A DNA stretch of 64,000 nucleotides from Aphrocallistes beatrix (GCA_963281255.1 OY725500.1:3281184-3345183); one strand, 5' to 3'. Counted from the stretch's first letter, positions 52,111 to 63,428 are shown. The notes: generated by a model not told the origin, from the letters alone. A program made the numbers and translations.

Positions 52111-55100
52111 TGGGGAATTCCATGTCAAAAAACCAATAATTTCACCACCATCAACCGATTGGTCTGAAATTTGATGTGCGACAGGGCACTGATATGTCTT
52201 TACTTTTGTGAAAATTTCAGGTCAATCGGTCATGTGGTTTTTGAGTTATGACGTCACAAATTTTTGAATTTTTGCTGTTTGACCAAGGATTTTCACTTTG
52301 CTAAAATCACCATCCCATTTTAAACTCGAATAACTCGAAAAATATTCATCAAATTCTTTCATAAATTGCAATACTTATGTTTTTACATATGGAGAACACG
52401 AAAAACTTTAGTAAATTAAGTTTTGAGTTCCTTTTCTTTGTGAAAACTGGAACTGAAACCAACTCCCGAAGCAAACCGGAACTATGACGTAACAAAAATG
52501 TATATCTCGGAAACTGTTTTATTTTTGGGTATTTACTGTTTATATTCATAATTCATTGTATAAAAAAATTCATTTGGTTTCCATATGTTCTCTTTGAGTT
52601 ATTCACATTTTTGTACCTGTAAACGCTTTCTATAATTAACTCAAAATTTTATGCCTTTTGTAAAAATATAAAATTGACCTGCCAACTCTCAATTTCTACG
52701 ATTTTGAAAATGCTTTTATGTCTTCCTCTATAATATCACTCATTCTTACAACATTCTGCTATTGATATGTGCATTCGGAATTATAAGTATGTTCATATCC
52801 TACTCTAATAATGCCTCAAAGTAAAATAACTATGGATGCGGTAATAGCCGATTGAATTAATACACGATTATCCTAAAATCGTTAACCATGCAAAATAGGC
52901 ATTAAGAATGTATTACCAGCGTATATAAACAAGGCATCAAGTATATATATCCGTTGTCAAAATTTCGATTAGTCATCATATCATTGCGCAACAGGTCATT
53001 TTAAGGACTATTTTGCCAATTTTCTAAGCTGTTTTAATCCTACTTCTAAATGTTATTAAGGTATAATTTTTGTTTTGAAATAAGATTAGTACGAGTTGAT
53101 TTGAAAAATTTAGAATTTTTAATGAAATTATGTTACATTCCTACGTTGCTATGATCAAACATTTTTATCAATTTGAGCCTTATCCTGCAAGCTGTATGAA
53201 CTAGGTCTTCAAATCTGATCGTATTTGATAGGTAATTGGCTACTTCCTATTAGGTAATAATACAATTTAAACTTCTAAATTCACAGACTATAGAGTCATG
53301 CGACAATTTAGTGTTTTGGTCACATTCTTAAAATCAACCCATAACTCAAAACTCGTTGAATTTAGAAGTTCTAGTTTTATTATTACCTAATAGGAAGCAG
53401 CCATTGCCTATCAAATACGATCAGATTTGAAGACCTAGTTATACAATTTGCAGGATATGGCTCTGATCAAAATGCTTTACCATAGCAGCGTAGGAATGTA
53501 ACAACATTTTATAAAAAATTCTAAATTTTTCAAATCAACTCGTACTAATCTTGGTTCAGCACAAAAATCACACATAATACCATTTAGAAATAGGGTTAAA
53601 ACAGCTTAGAAAATCGCTAAAATTGTCTTTAGAATGACCTGGTACGCAATGATATGATGACTAATCGAAATTTTTCCAACGGATATATGTACTTTGATAC
53701 CATGTTTATATATGCTGGTAATACATTCTTAATGCCTATTCTGCATGGTTAACGATTTTAGGCTAATCGTGTATTAATCCATTCGGCTACTACTTCATCC
53801 CTAGTAAATGATTTTCAGTCTACTGTGAGGCATTATTAGAGTAGGCTATGGTCTGTTGTATATTTGACCACAGACAGACTAAACATATACAGTTCAATGC
53901 TGTTGTTGCTATGTAATATGAATGCAATAAATGTCACTAATGAGTTGAAAAGTTAATTTAGGAGAACAAATATTTGCAGAACCATCTGATATTTAGTCCG
54001 ACCATAGCACTCTGTACATAAGGCCTCCCATCTAAACCTCAAAAATGGACCAGGGATGCGGTCGAAGACGGTTGATCAAATACATGATCTGCCGAAAATC
54101 ATGAACGACGCAGAATAGAGCTTCGAAATGTATTACCAACATATATAAATATGGCGCCAAAGTATCCATATCCGTTGTTAAAATTTCGATTAGTCATCAT
54201 ATGATTACACAATAAGTTATATTTGGGACACATTTAGCGAATTTCAGAGGTTGTTTAAGGGCACTTCTAAGTGGTTGTTTTATTATAGTTTTTTTGTATA
54301 GAACTGAGCTGTGAATGGGTTGATGCGAAAAGTGAATATTTTTCATGGAATGTTGCTACATTCCAGGGTTGCTATGGAAACGCATTATAGACTATTTCCT
54401 ATAAAGGTATAACATAATTTCCACGTCTAGATTCAATGGTTTACGAGTTATTAGACAAATTACCAATTGTGACCAAAGTGATCATTTGTCTAATAACTCG
54501 TTCCATAGCAACGCTGGAATGTAGCAACATTCCATGAAAAATATTCATTTTTCGAATCAACCTATTCACAGCTCAGTTCTATATAAAAAACTATAATAAA
54601 ACAACCACTTAGAAGTGCCCTTAAACAACCTCTGAAATTCACTAAATGTGTCCCAAATATAACTTATTGTGTAATCATATGATGACTAATCGAAATTTTA
54701 ACAACGGATATGGATACTTTGCATCCCTGGTCCATTTTTGAGATTTAGATGGAAGGCCTTATATACATAGTGCTATGATCGAACGAAATACAGTATTGTT
54801 TAGCAAATATTAGTCCTCTAAAATTAACTTTTCAACTCATTAGTGACATTTATTGCATTCCTATTACATAGCAACAACAGCATTGCACTGTTTATGTTTA
54901 GTTTGTCTGCGGTCAAATATACAACAGACTTATGATTCTGAATGCACATATCAATAGCAGAATGTTGTAAGAATGAGTGATATTATAGAGAAAGACATAA
55001 AAGCATTTTCAAAATCGTAGAAATTGAGAGTTGGCAGGTCAATTTTATATTTTTACAAAAGGCATAAAATTTTGAGTTAATTATAGAGAGCGTTTACAGG

Positions 55101-55604
55101 TACAAAAATGTTAATAACTCAAAGAGAACATATGGAAACCAAATGAATTTTTTTATACAATGAATTATGAATATGAACAGTAAAATACCCAAAGATAAAA
55201 CAGTTTCCGAGATATACATTTTTGTTATGCATAGTTCCGGTTTGCTTCGGGAGTTGGTTTCAGTTCCAGTTTTCACAAAGAAAAGGAACTCAAAACTTAA
55301 TTTACTAAAGTTTTTCGTGTTCTCCATATGTAAAAACATAAGTATTGCAATTTATGAAAGAATTTGATGAATATTTTTCGAGTTATTCGAGTTTAAAATG
55401 GGATGGTGATTTTAGCAAAGTGAAAATCCTTGGTCAAACAGCAAAAATTCAAAATTTGTGATGTCATAGCTCAAAAACCACATGACCGATTGACCTGAAA
55501 TTTTCACAAAAGTAAAGACATATCAGTGCCCTGTCGCACAGCAAATTTCAGACCAATCGGTTGATGGTGGTGAAATTATTGGTTTTTTGACATGGAATTC
55601 CCCA
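52111..55604. mobile_element. Giant nested palindrome D, 3.5 kb
   Basis: It begins TGGGGAATTCCATGTCAAAA and ends with the exact inverse at 55604, between TA tracts. The outer arms match from 52111 to about 52788 and from about 54940 to 55604. The left arm then continues at 53851 after foldback A copy 2, matching down to about 54925-54780 on the right. The innermost part (54005-54775) resembles foldback C. So an inner palindrome sits in one arm of a larger palindrome. Frames in the outer arms (such as LNLLKFFVFSICKNI) occur on both arms and are not genes. A deletion of about 110 bases affects the right arm near 54720. Confidence 0.8.
52793..53850. mobile_element. Palindromic foldback element A, copy 2
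   Basis: CATATCCTACTCTAATAATG at the left and CATTATTAGAGTAGGCTATG at the right; the halves meet near 53325. It matches the 3654-4716 element throughout. It splits the left arm of palindrome D; the flanks GTATGTT and GTCTGTT are probably its seven- or eight-base target duplication, since the uninterrupted opposite arm reads AGTCTGTTG once. Confidence 0.8.
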
Positions 55605-55790
55605 TATATATATATATATAAACGAATTGATTGAAGAAACTACCAGGTACAGAAAGGTACAGAACTAAGTCCTGACATCAAACGAAAATGGAATTATGAT
55701 GTCATTATCACCTTTTTTTAAAATAATTAGAAATTTCAGTTTTTCGACTATAACTCAGCCATTTTAGGTGATTGAAGGCTGAAATTTTAG
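55605..55790 (+). repeat. Helentron-like fragment
   Basis: TAAACGAATTGATTGAAGAA and GAATTATGATGTCATTATCA match the family centre. It is truncated after GATTGAAGGCTGAAATTTTA. Confidence 0.65.
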
Positions 55791-56121
55791 TGAGTCGTGA
55801 GCGGTACTATTCATCTAACTTAATGCCCAGGTTTCGTTGCTCCTGATCGACTCAGCTCGTTTGAAGTCTTCCAATACAATTGTGGAATCCTGGTTATAAT
55901 TTTTTGTCAGTGAACCATCATCGAAACGATAAAGTGGTTTCGTCACTAAATTTCCAACATGCTGGCCATTACTCCGTGAACGACCACCAACGGCAGCACC
56001 AGTAGCTGTGCACATAACATAGGGAATGCAGAAGGCGTCAGGATGAACTTAACTCACTATCAGCCATGAACAATCTTATAGATTATTCTTAAAATCTCAG
56101 TTGCCATAATGCGGGATCCTA
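55791..56121 (-). other. Unrecognised possible coding fragment
   Basis: The minus strand has a 66-codon frame ending at 55815 with PLYRFDDGSLTKNYNQDSTI and LEDFKRAESIRSNETWA. It has balanced composition but no domain I know. It may be an exon of an older gene or transposon into which the P-type element inserted. Confidence 0.25.
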
Positions 56122-56437
56122 GGATCACCCATAGCATTCTAATATACTAAGGCACTGGCACTGCATGTACCATGGATGGGTTAATGCCGTTCAATGTAGA
56201 TTTTGGAAAATTGTGTTTAGCATCAATTATATCATTCTAATATGCAACAATAGTAGGATCGGAATATGTTATTGACTATGTTAACCCAGTATTACCCAAT
56301 CTAATCGCCTAGACTAAATGTTGAGAATATAATAGATGTTTATTGACAATTCTAAGGTAAATTACAAACAAATCAACAGTTAAACAATCACAAAAACAAC
56401 ATTAAAACACCAACGAAAGCACTACACATCTAGTTCT

Positions 56438-57452
56438 TCAATTGTAATGAGTAATGAGGTCAAGTACAGAATGACATCTAGTATCGTTAAAGAGTAATGA
56501 GGTTAGAATACTTTTAGATGAAGATACATAATTTGAACAATCCTCAACACAATCGGGAAACGAAGGAAATACAAAAGTCTTTTCATAATCCACCAAATTC
56601 AACCAATTATTACGGATGCATTTTATAATGTGAACAATGTCAAAAAATAAAATAAGAGTTCTGGTAGGGGTACAAGGATGTGTGACTAAGGGTTGCAATG
56701 TTTTTTGATCACTCGAAAATAACTTAAATAAACTAACATTTAAAGGATAATTATCAGTACACAGAGCTTCAACGAATAAGTTACAAGCCTCAATATCGGA
56801 AATTATATTTTTGATAATGAAAAAAAGTTTTGCCAAGCTCGAAACCATAATAGCAAATACGGTAGTCGGAGGATCTTCAGGGTTATCTATAGATACGATA
56901 ATTTACCACCTTTATAGCTCACATCACTTTTGATAGGTACTTCATCCATTTGAATAATTACGTGGCGGTCTATTTCGTCAAATGTTGTGGATGTCTCCCT
57001 TAGAACGTTTAAGTACTCATTCTCTAATCCGATAGAATTTTTAATTTTCAATATATTCCTTTCGTGTGGTAGGATTAAGCAATTTGGAGATTGGATAAGT
57101 CGGTAACTAGCAGGAGATAGCCCATAAACCTTTAGTGCAAAAACCTGAGTCAGTATATTATAACGACGGTGATGTTTATTGGTAATTTCATATTTCAGTT
57201 GGTCTAAAAGGAAATAAAGCCGAATTTTCATTGAACTATTGCAATTATCAGTTTCAATGTACTCTTCATCTTCAATATTATTTTGTAGAGCAATTGCACA
57301 GTTTATTTCATTCATCGCGTTTTCTACATGAGTTCGTACTAGAGTGCTACTAGCGTCGAGAATTTGCGGTTGTAATGTATAAAGTTCAATTTCATCTACG
57401 TATAATGGTTTCAATTTCACGTATGTCATCGATCTTGGATACTGATATCGGG
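56438..57452 (-). pseudogene. P/THAP9-like transposase catalytic exon, frameshifted
   Basis: After an acceptor-like GATATCAG the minus strand reads YPRSMTYVKLKPLYVDEIEL, then KVYGLSPASYRLIQSPNCLI. The core starts at HVIIQMDEVPIKSDVSYKGG, where the aspartate in MDEVPIK corresponds to the first catalytic residue of P and THAP9 transposases. A one-base shift leads to IDNPEDPPTTVFAIMVSSLA. Then come NLFVEALCTDNYPLNVSLFK and FFDIVHIIKCIRNNWL, the D-x-x-H-x-x-K-x-x-RN signature of the family. It ends at about 56438 in SVLDLITHYN. The distal part of a normal P transposase is missing, so this copy is a shortened derivative. Confidence 0.8.
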
Positions 57453-57528
57453 ATTGAATGTTTTTCCATATAAAAACCTTCAGTATTTAAATTCTCGTCA
57501 ATTTTAGTGTCCTTTCAATGTATGGTAT

Positions 57529-57908
57529 CTGACCTGATATTGATATTTTACAAAATATAATGATTTATATTTGGTGTCAGTGGTAGTCCAGCCATTATTT
57601 AAATCAAGTAAATCTATTTTATTTAACAAGTCTTGAAAGTTAGAAACTAAGAATTTAACAACCGTATTTCTCTGATCAACTCTGTTCATTATAAGTGCGT
57701 TCTGTAGCATCTCTTCTTCCTTTTGTTCTAGTCTCTTTGGCCTCTTTGCTTTGTCTGTCATGTAACTTGTGCAGTTGGGAAATATGGTTGGAACCGCTGT
57801 CTCCAACACGGCCATCTTCTCTCGGGGCTTCACTTTCCATTCCACTCCATCAAAATAGTTGATGGTCTTCACAATGTCATCTTCTCTGAAATGGTTGATG
57901 CACACCTA
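57529..57908 (-). CDS. P-type transposase exon 2 (THAP end and coiled coil)
   Basis: Starting after an acceptor-like CTAG, the exon reads VCINHFREDDIVKTINYFDG, which supplies the C-x-x-H half of the THAP zinc finger, then KMAVLETAVPTIFPNC, the conserved proline-phenylalanine end of THAP domains. A basic and leucine-rich stretch follows (KAKRPKRLEQKEEEMLQNAL, VVKFLVSNFQDLLNKIDLLD), likely a coiled-coil. It ends in a possible GTCAGA donor; an intron of about 75 bases joins it to the catalytic exon. Confidence 0.72.
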
Positions 57909-58164
57909 GACGATTAATCCAGTACTAAATGTGATAATTATTTAGCTTGTATTAGAAAGAAATAAGTTCAAAATAAGTATATCATAGCGTAATGAAATGA
58001 TGTAATCAATCCAGTAAATTTGTAATTAATTTTTGATCAGTGCTGTCTATTTCGGAATTTCGATGTGTGTGGTATTTAAAATTTTTACAATTCAATTCAA
58101 TCTAGGGTATACAAGTGGAAATAAATATTGAAATAGGAATTGAAATTGAATGAATTAACTAACC

Positions 58165-58323
58165 CGTAGTTTGGCATTTCCCTCATAATGCTCTCTCGGT
58201 CTAGGGATAGTCCTAAACCACCTCTCACACATCTCTTTATCCTTGGGGAATGAAAAAGTTGGCGTACGATGCTCCTGGCTCTTGTAATTAGAATTACAGC
58301 CTGGCACCACACAAGTCATCTTC
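58165..58323 (-). CDS. P-type transposase exon 1 (THAP zinc finger start)
   Basis: The start ATG gives MTCVVPGCNSNYKSQEHRTP then TFSFPKDKEMCERWFRTIPR and EHYEGNAKLR, stopping at a GTTAGT donor. C-x4-C spacing, the FPKD box and the W of CERWF fit the N-terminal half of a THAP domain; the C-x-x-H half is in exon 2. The ATG lies 240 bases inside the right terminal repeat. Confidence 0.8.
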
Positions 58324-58572
58324 GTTTCAGCAATAAATGAGTATTCAAGTAATAAGTTAACAAGTATAATTAATTGAATAAAAGAAAAAAGTTAATAAAC
58401 AAATATGCATATAGTGTAATGTATTTATACTATACAGTATCCTAGTGCAAAATTTGGCGCCTAAAATCTAGCCAATCAAATTCGAGTATTCAGTACGGCA
58501 TTAACTATCCATGGTAACCCAAATTTAATGCAGTGCCAGTGCCTTAGTGTATTAGAATGCTATGGATCACCC

Positions 58573-58955
58573 TTTGCCACTGAGGTGGCAGCAGGAGGAA
58601 TATCTCTCCCTATATATTTCTTCACCATAAATGTCGTAGTACAATGACGAGAAACATAGAAAATCTCAGAAAAACACGCTGTCTCACTTTAGTTGTTCTT
58701 GGGAGTACCTGCTAAATAATAGTAAATATAGATTTATGTATCAATTCTTCTTATGAGTGTGGACATTCAAATATATTTTTGTTTTCACAGCAATAAATAA
58801 CTTTTAATTGTGACCTTCGATACATAAGGCTGTAGTTTGTATATCTTATGAATTTCAAATTATTGTTTTATATTACTTAAGTATAGTATGTCTTCAAGCA
58901 TTTGAATCAGTTAGAGATTACTAATATCATTTAGATGTTGAATAGGATACTAACA
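58573..58955. other. Unassigned sequence
   Basis: Follows the P-type element. No gene or repeat recognised. Confidence 0.35.
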
Positions 58956-58958
58956 TGC

Positions 58959-59105
58959 AGTGGCGCGAGGGTGAGGCCTGGTGGGGTACAGGCCTCGGGA
59001 TAATTTATTTGTGCCTCAGCTGAAGCGTGGCACAGGCCTCAACTCAATTAGGCTGTGCCTAACCTGTGCCTTACCAGTGGTGAGCTGCTAGAGCCGCCAC
59101 TGAAA
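58959..59105. mobile_element. Short hAT-like MITE
   Basis: CAGTGGCGCGAGGG at the left and AGAGCCGCCACTG at the right are inverted over the outer eight bases. CTAACATG and AAAACATG flank it (six of eight matching), as for a drifting hAT target duplication. The interior repeats GGCCTC and GTGCCT words. Confidence 0.6.
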
Positions 59106-59800
59106 ACATGTAAATAATTGTCTAAGAATAACAAAGAAATACGTTTTGGTGAATGGGACAAATTGTTTTGTCTTGACGCATAACGTTGAAGAGCTGCTAC
59201 AATAGAATCATTAAATACTCTTAAGAGTAAACCAACATTCTGTTTCTCAAGATTAGAAGATCAGGAAGATTTCACAGTTATACAGTGTTCAGTTTTGGCT
59301 ACTCTGTGTTGTTCTGATTTAAAAGAGGCCCACATCCTCGAAAGAGGCTACGTTAGAAAGAGAAAACGTACGTTTGAGTATGATTGGTCTATTTCTTATT
59401 GATCCAATTGTTACGTATTGTCTTCATTATTTGGACGAAATATGAAATGAGGTTAAGCGATCCGGGTGATTCAAAAGGTTGTGGAACATTTTGATCTAAG
59501 ATAGCTGGAGGAGGAAAACATTTGAATAATTTGACTTTAAGAGGATATTTGTCTGAACAATACTTGGACCTGGATATGACAATTTTCTATATCAGAAATC
59601 ACATTGGTTGACCACTTTTTTTTCAAATTTGCAACCATATAAGCTAATACGGTAGTTACAGGAATAATTTCAGTAGTACGTGGGCCGCGAGAATTTTTTA
59701 ATCACGCAGAAAGTATTTGATCTTTTAATGGTAAATTTCCCAGCTTTTCAAACTTTTCAAACCTAGCTTGTAATAAAATTTTTCATCCTTCAAAACCACT
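59106..59800. other. Unassigned intron sequence
   Basis: No coherent coding frame. At about 59463 GGGTGATTCAAAAGGTTGTG resembles a mariner-type terminus and may be the left end of the relic that follows, but no partner was found. Confidence 0.3.
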
Positions 59801-59859
59801 TTTCAATTAGATTACGCCACTGTGACCTTGCAAAGGTCTCAAGGTGTTTTGATAGTCAT

Positions 59860-60140
59860 CAACTACTGCTTAAGGAGCTCCAAAACGATCCCACACATGA
59901 GATCTCTCAGTTTAGAGAACACAAAGTAGTCGCAATATGATATGTCTGGAGAGTATAACGGATGGCAAAGGACCTGGATCGGCCTATCGCCCATAAAATC
60001 TCGAGTTACACCTGCAATGAATGCACTTGCATTATCTTGGTACAAAATAATCCACGGGATCCCAACTTCTGGCTTTGTTGACAAAGTTTTTTTAGTACCT
60101 CAGGGAGACAAACTGTTCAATACCGTTCAGCATTAATTGT
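59860..60140 (-). pseudogene. Mariner-like transposase fragment
   Basis: The minus strand reads VGIPWIILYQDNASAFIAGV then TRDFMGDRPIQVLCHPLYSP and ISYCDYFVFSKLRDLMCG. The aspartates of YQDNAS and YCDYF are 34 residues apart, as in DD34D mariners. The histidine normally after DNAS is replaced by phenylalanine. No N-terminal half or termini recognised; it is a relic. Confidence 0.65.
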
Positions 60141-61059
60141 TCTTCGATCTTTTAACAGTCCCGATGCCAGTTGTTACCTTTTGTCGACAAATATAGCGAC
60201 TATTATTCTAATCTAGAATCACTCTGCAGTCAGGTAGTCCACTTTTGCAAAGTCGAGAAAACAGTCATGTATAATGTCTTCGCGAAAATACTTCAACGTA
60301 ATAGAGATCTGTCCGTGTTTCCCTAGGTCTCTGAATTCGTCCGCCATCACAGAGTAGAACCCTGACTCTCAAACCTAGATCATATGTCTCCGTGAATCAG
60401 CATGTATCTGCAACTCATTTTGTATTGCAGGCGACGTGTAGTACGGTCGGCCGTGTTCTACACAGGTTTGACAATTGGACTATGTCTTACAATAATTTTC
60501 AAAATTTCGTTGAAATTGCCTCTATTTTCGTTATGGAAATCCTTCATTATGACCGCACAGAGGCATCTCTTAGTCCCTTTCTCAGGATATTCTTCGTACG
60601 CTAGAACGCGGTATGCTGTCATATGATTATCATTGTTCTACAAGTCCATTCCTCTAGATGGGCTTGTAGCACAATCATATGACGGTACCGACGTCGAGGT
60701 GGTAAGTATACATCCTCGTACAGACTGAAAACCATTTTCTTTTTGTGCATTGTCGTGCTCACCAGATAAACTTCAGTTCCTTACAGTTAATATAGCTAAC
60801 TCTTTTCGGCAGGTATCCTATAATATTATTTTAGATCATAGTTCCGATATAATAATATAGAGAGTACACAAATACTTGGAATATTTGCAGAGTGAAGTTT
60901 GTTGCTATGAGAAAATACTTTTATTTTGTATTAATACCTGCGACATCTTTTTGATTCAGGAAGTTAATGACTCTCCTCCAAATCAGTTTCTACTTTGATC
61001 GAATATATCCAACACTAAAGGTTTGTTCAGCAATCTAAATAAATCTACTCTTATTTTAG
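60141..61059 (+). other. Intron upstream of exon h
   Basis: Two plus-strand open frames near 60392-60626 overlap each other without recognisable domains. A hairpin lies at about 60617-60681 (TCATATGATT... CTACAAG against CTTGTAG... AATCATATGA). The intron ends CTTATTTTAG. Confidence 0.35.
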
Positions 61060-61198
61060 GTGATGTTAAATGGTTTAATAAAGCACGTCAATACAAACTA
61101 TGGGGAATTCCCTTAGTAATAATTGCTGCTACTCATCATATTGAAGATAATGCAGATGTTGAAAATATACTTAAAGATGGACAGTTTTTAGCTGACAG
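61060..61198 (+). CDS. Host gene exon h (unrecognised protein)
   Basis: It completes the glycine codon from exon g and reads DVKWFNKARQYKLWGIPLVI then IAATHHIEDNADVENILKDG and QFLADR, ending at a GTAATG donor two bases into a codon. The KLWGIPLVIIA strand after a charged helix resembles the last strand of anticodon-binding-type folds, again weakly. The gene continues beyond, with no further exon recognised before 64000. Confidence 0.75.
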
Positions 61199-61633
61199 GT
61201 AATGTCATTTTTTTATAATTGTCTATATTAATTTTTGAAATTCAATTTCAATTTGTTCGAAAGTTAATTATGTGCATACTTGTGACGCTATTCATTTTTG
61301 CATGTATTTATTCCCGAAATTTGGAAAATGAATTTGAAACGCCTTCGAAACAGGAAGAGAAGTTCATCTCTTAACCATATCAAACGGCATAAAATAGGAC
61401 CGGTTAACTAGTTAACATGATTTAACTTGTATTTGATTTATTAAATGACTCTATATCAAAAATTCATCTAAAATTTTAAATTTGATCTCTCCCCTAAGGT
61501 CCCAAATCAGCAAATTCTCATTTGTTTGCACTGCAGACTTTTTGAAATCTATTAAATCTCCTTTAAGTTGTTATTCTGATTTGAAGAAACAATGTTGAAA
61601 TTGAAATATATTGATAGACCAAATTATTACAAT
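61199..61633 (+). other. Intron sequence without recognised features
   Basis: AT-rich; no gene or repeat recognised. Confidence 0.35.
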
Positions 61634-61671
61634 CTATCCTTACTATTAAAACTCGATTAATGTGTATATGT
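61634..61671 (+). repeat. Helentron-like 5' fragment
   Basis: ATCCTTACTATTAAAACTCG plus ATTAATGTG, cut off by the next small element. Confidence 0.6.
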
Positions 61672-61672
61672 A

Positions 61673-61828
61673 CAGTGTTTTTTTTAAGCTAAATTAGAGG
61701 GCCCAAAAGGACCTCAAATTTCTTAACATTCTTAATGTACTGAATATCATAAAATGTAGTATTCCAGGTAAGGGACCTCTAATCTTTTGTAGGGCCCTCT
61801 GAGCAAATCCTTAAAAGAATCCCTGTAT
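61673..61828. mobile_element. Short TA-type MITE
   Basis: CAGTGTTTTTTTTAAGC with AGAGGGCCC at the left is answered by GGGCCCTCT and CTTAAAAGAATCCCTG at the right. About 156 bases. The match is imperfect between the two terminal blocks. Confidence 0.5.
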
Positions 61829-61839
61829 GTGTATCAAGG

Positions 61840-61958
61840 AACTATCTAGGAGCGCGAGACGCTCCTATAGGCGTATGATTTTAATGAAAATTTACATGAA
61901 AATTTAGGGGTTTGAGATTAGGAGCTTATCTCTGGAGGGCTGTATACTACCCTGATGT
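61840..61958. mobile_element. MITE with GCTCCTA/GCCTA repeats
   Basis: CTAGGAGCGCGAGACGCTCC to CTCTGGAGGGCTGTATAC is an inverted relative of 13438-13620, with a shorter middle. Confidence 0.55.
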
Positions 61959-61965
61959 GTATATG

Positions 61966-62869
61966 TATGTTATGGGCAATATGAGAAATTGGCCATTTTG
62001 CATAATGCCTAGGCAATATGCATAATGCTATTTTCTGAGTCAATATGCATAATGTCCAGACAATATGCATAATGCTGTTTTCTGAGTCAATATGCATAAT
62101 GTCCAGACAATATGCATAATGCTTCTCTCATTGGACAATATACGAAATACAATTTTCCATACGCATTATACAAATTTTCTTGTTGTCAGCATTATTTTTA
62201 CTAAACAAAGCCTATTTCTACTAATTAATTTGTAACAATTTTGTGAATTGAGTCATAGCCTATGATTGAGTAGCATTTCATTATCATTCTCTCATTATTG
62301 TTTGCGTTATCATCATGCGAAGTGCCTGATACATGGAAATATTTCAATGACCCTATTTCTAAATATGTTTAGCATGTTAGGGTAAATCACAGCCGTTAAC
62401 TATTACTAAATATATCGTGTAGTTGAAATTCACTGTAATGTTTTAAATAATAACTATAGTTAAGCGGTAAGTAAACTTGATGCGGGCGGTGGAGCAGAGA
62501 TAAGTTTCTAATAATAGTTAATGATGGCCTAATCGTACCCATTAATTCATAATTTTTTGCTAGGAGCAAGACCAATGTTTGAACAAGTGGAATTGCGTCG
62601 ACCGGTGTTATATAACTAGCGGCAGAGAAATTCAATCAAAAAAGCGCCCGAAATCAAAGGGTTCGTTATGTATATTGCATCAGAACATGATGCATATTGT
62701 CCAATGAGAGAAGCATTATGCATATTGTCTGGACATAATGCATATTGACTCAGAAAACAGCATTATGCATATTGTCTGGACATGATACATATTGACTCAG
62801 AAAATAGCATTATGCATATTGCCTAGGCATTATGCAAAATGGCCAATTTCTCATATTGCCCATAACATA
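61966..62869. mobile_element. Foldback element with ATGCATAATG tandem units
   Basis: The termini are TATGTTATGGGCAATATGAG and its inverse at 62869. Each arm, about 190 bases, contains at least five repeats of CAATATGCATAATG separated by CTATTTTCTGAGT or CCAGA spacers. Between the arms are about 500 bases with no recognised gene; a frame on the minus strand (PVDAIPLVQTLVLLLAKNYE) shows no domain. Flanking TA-rich sequence hides any target duplication. Confidence 0.75.
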
Positions 62870-62873
62870 TATA

Positions 62874-63428
62874 TCCTTACTATTAAAACTCGATTAATGT
62901 TTGTGTATGTGTATATCTATCTATATCTGTAACGAATTGATTGAAGAAACTGTCAGGCCCAGAAAGCTGATTATTGGCATGTGGCTGTCTTTTGGCTATG
63001 GCTCCAGTAAGTTCTGAGCTCAGACGAAAATGTCGAGTCATCATGGAATTATGCCGTCATTGTCACATTTTTAAAAGTTAAGCAATACATTTATTCGAGC
63101 ATAACTCAGCCATTATACTACTAGGAGATAGAGGGCTGAAATTTTAATAGATTATGTATATTAATATATCACACATATTGCAAAACTATCATCAAAAAAT
63201 GATGACTCATCACTCTGTTATGGCGTAATCATTACGCATCAAAAATTAAAAAAATGACAAATTTTGTGATTGGTTCGAGTGATACCGATTGTAACAGTAG
63301 GACAGGGGTATTTAAGGATGTCATCTCCCGCATAATTAATCAATGTAACCCCAGGCTCCCACAGGGCGCCTCTGGCAGACACAAAGTGTCCGCCAGCCAC
63401 ACAGCGCAAGCAAGCGAAGCGCGCTTGT
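62874..63428 (+). mobile_element. Helentron-like element, full length
   Basis: Starts TCCTTACTATTAAAACTCGA and ends AGCAAGCGAAGCGCGCTTGT. The core is a TATC/TA mix rather than pure TA. One of the TGACGTCA sites is changed (ATGCCGTCAT). Confidence 0.78.

Larger units (their letters stand above)
56131..58563 (-). mobile_element. P-superfamily (THAP) transposon
   Basis: The left end ATAGCATTCTAATATACTAA followed by GGCACTGGCACTGCAT is mirrored at the right with one mismatch, giving an inverted repeat of about 41 bases. GGATCACCC flanks both ends (56122-56130 and 58564-58572). P-type elements make 8-base duplications, so one of the nine matching bases is probably shared with the terminus. The subterminal phrase ATGGATGGGTTAATGCC is partly repeated in inverse at 58500-58515. 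The 2433-base element carries a THAP-type transposase on the minus strand. Confidence 0.9.

Noticed and set aside
52349-55367. Paired open frames of 66-81 codons in the arms of palindrome D
   Set aside because: The same sequence appears in both arms as an inverted repeat, with no domain, and the frames differ between copies only by chance stops.
60392-60626. Two overlapping plus-strand frames as a gene
   Set aside because: They overlap in different frames, lack a recognisable domain, and no splice or promoter context supports them.
61980-62840. CRISPR-like array
   Set aside because: The ATGCATAATG units are short, spacers are repeated rather than unique, and the units are mirrored as foldback arms in a eukaryotic genome.
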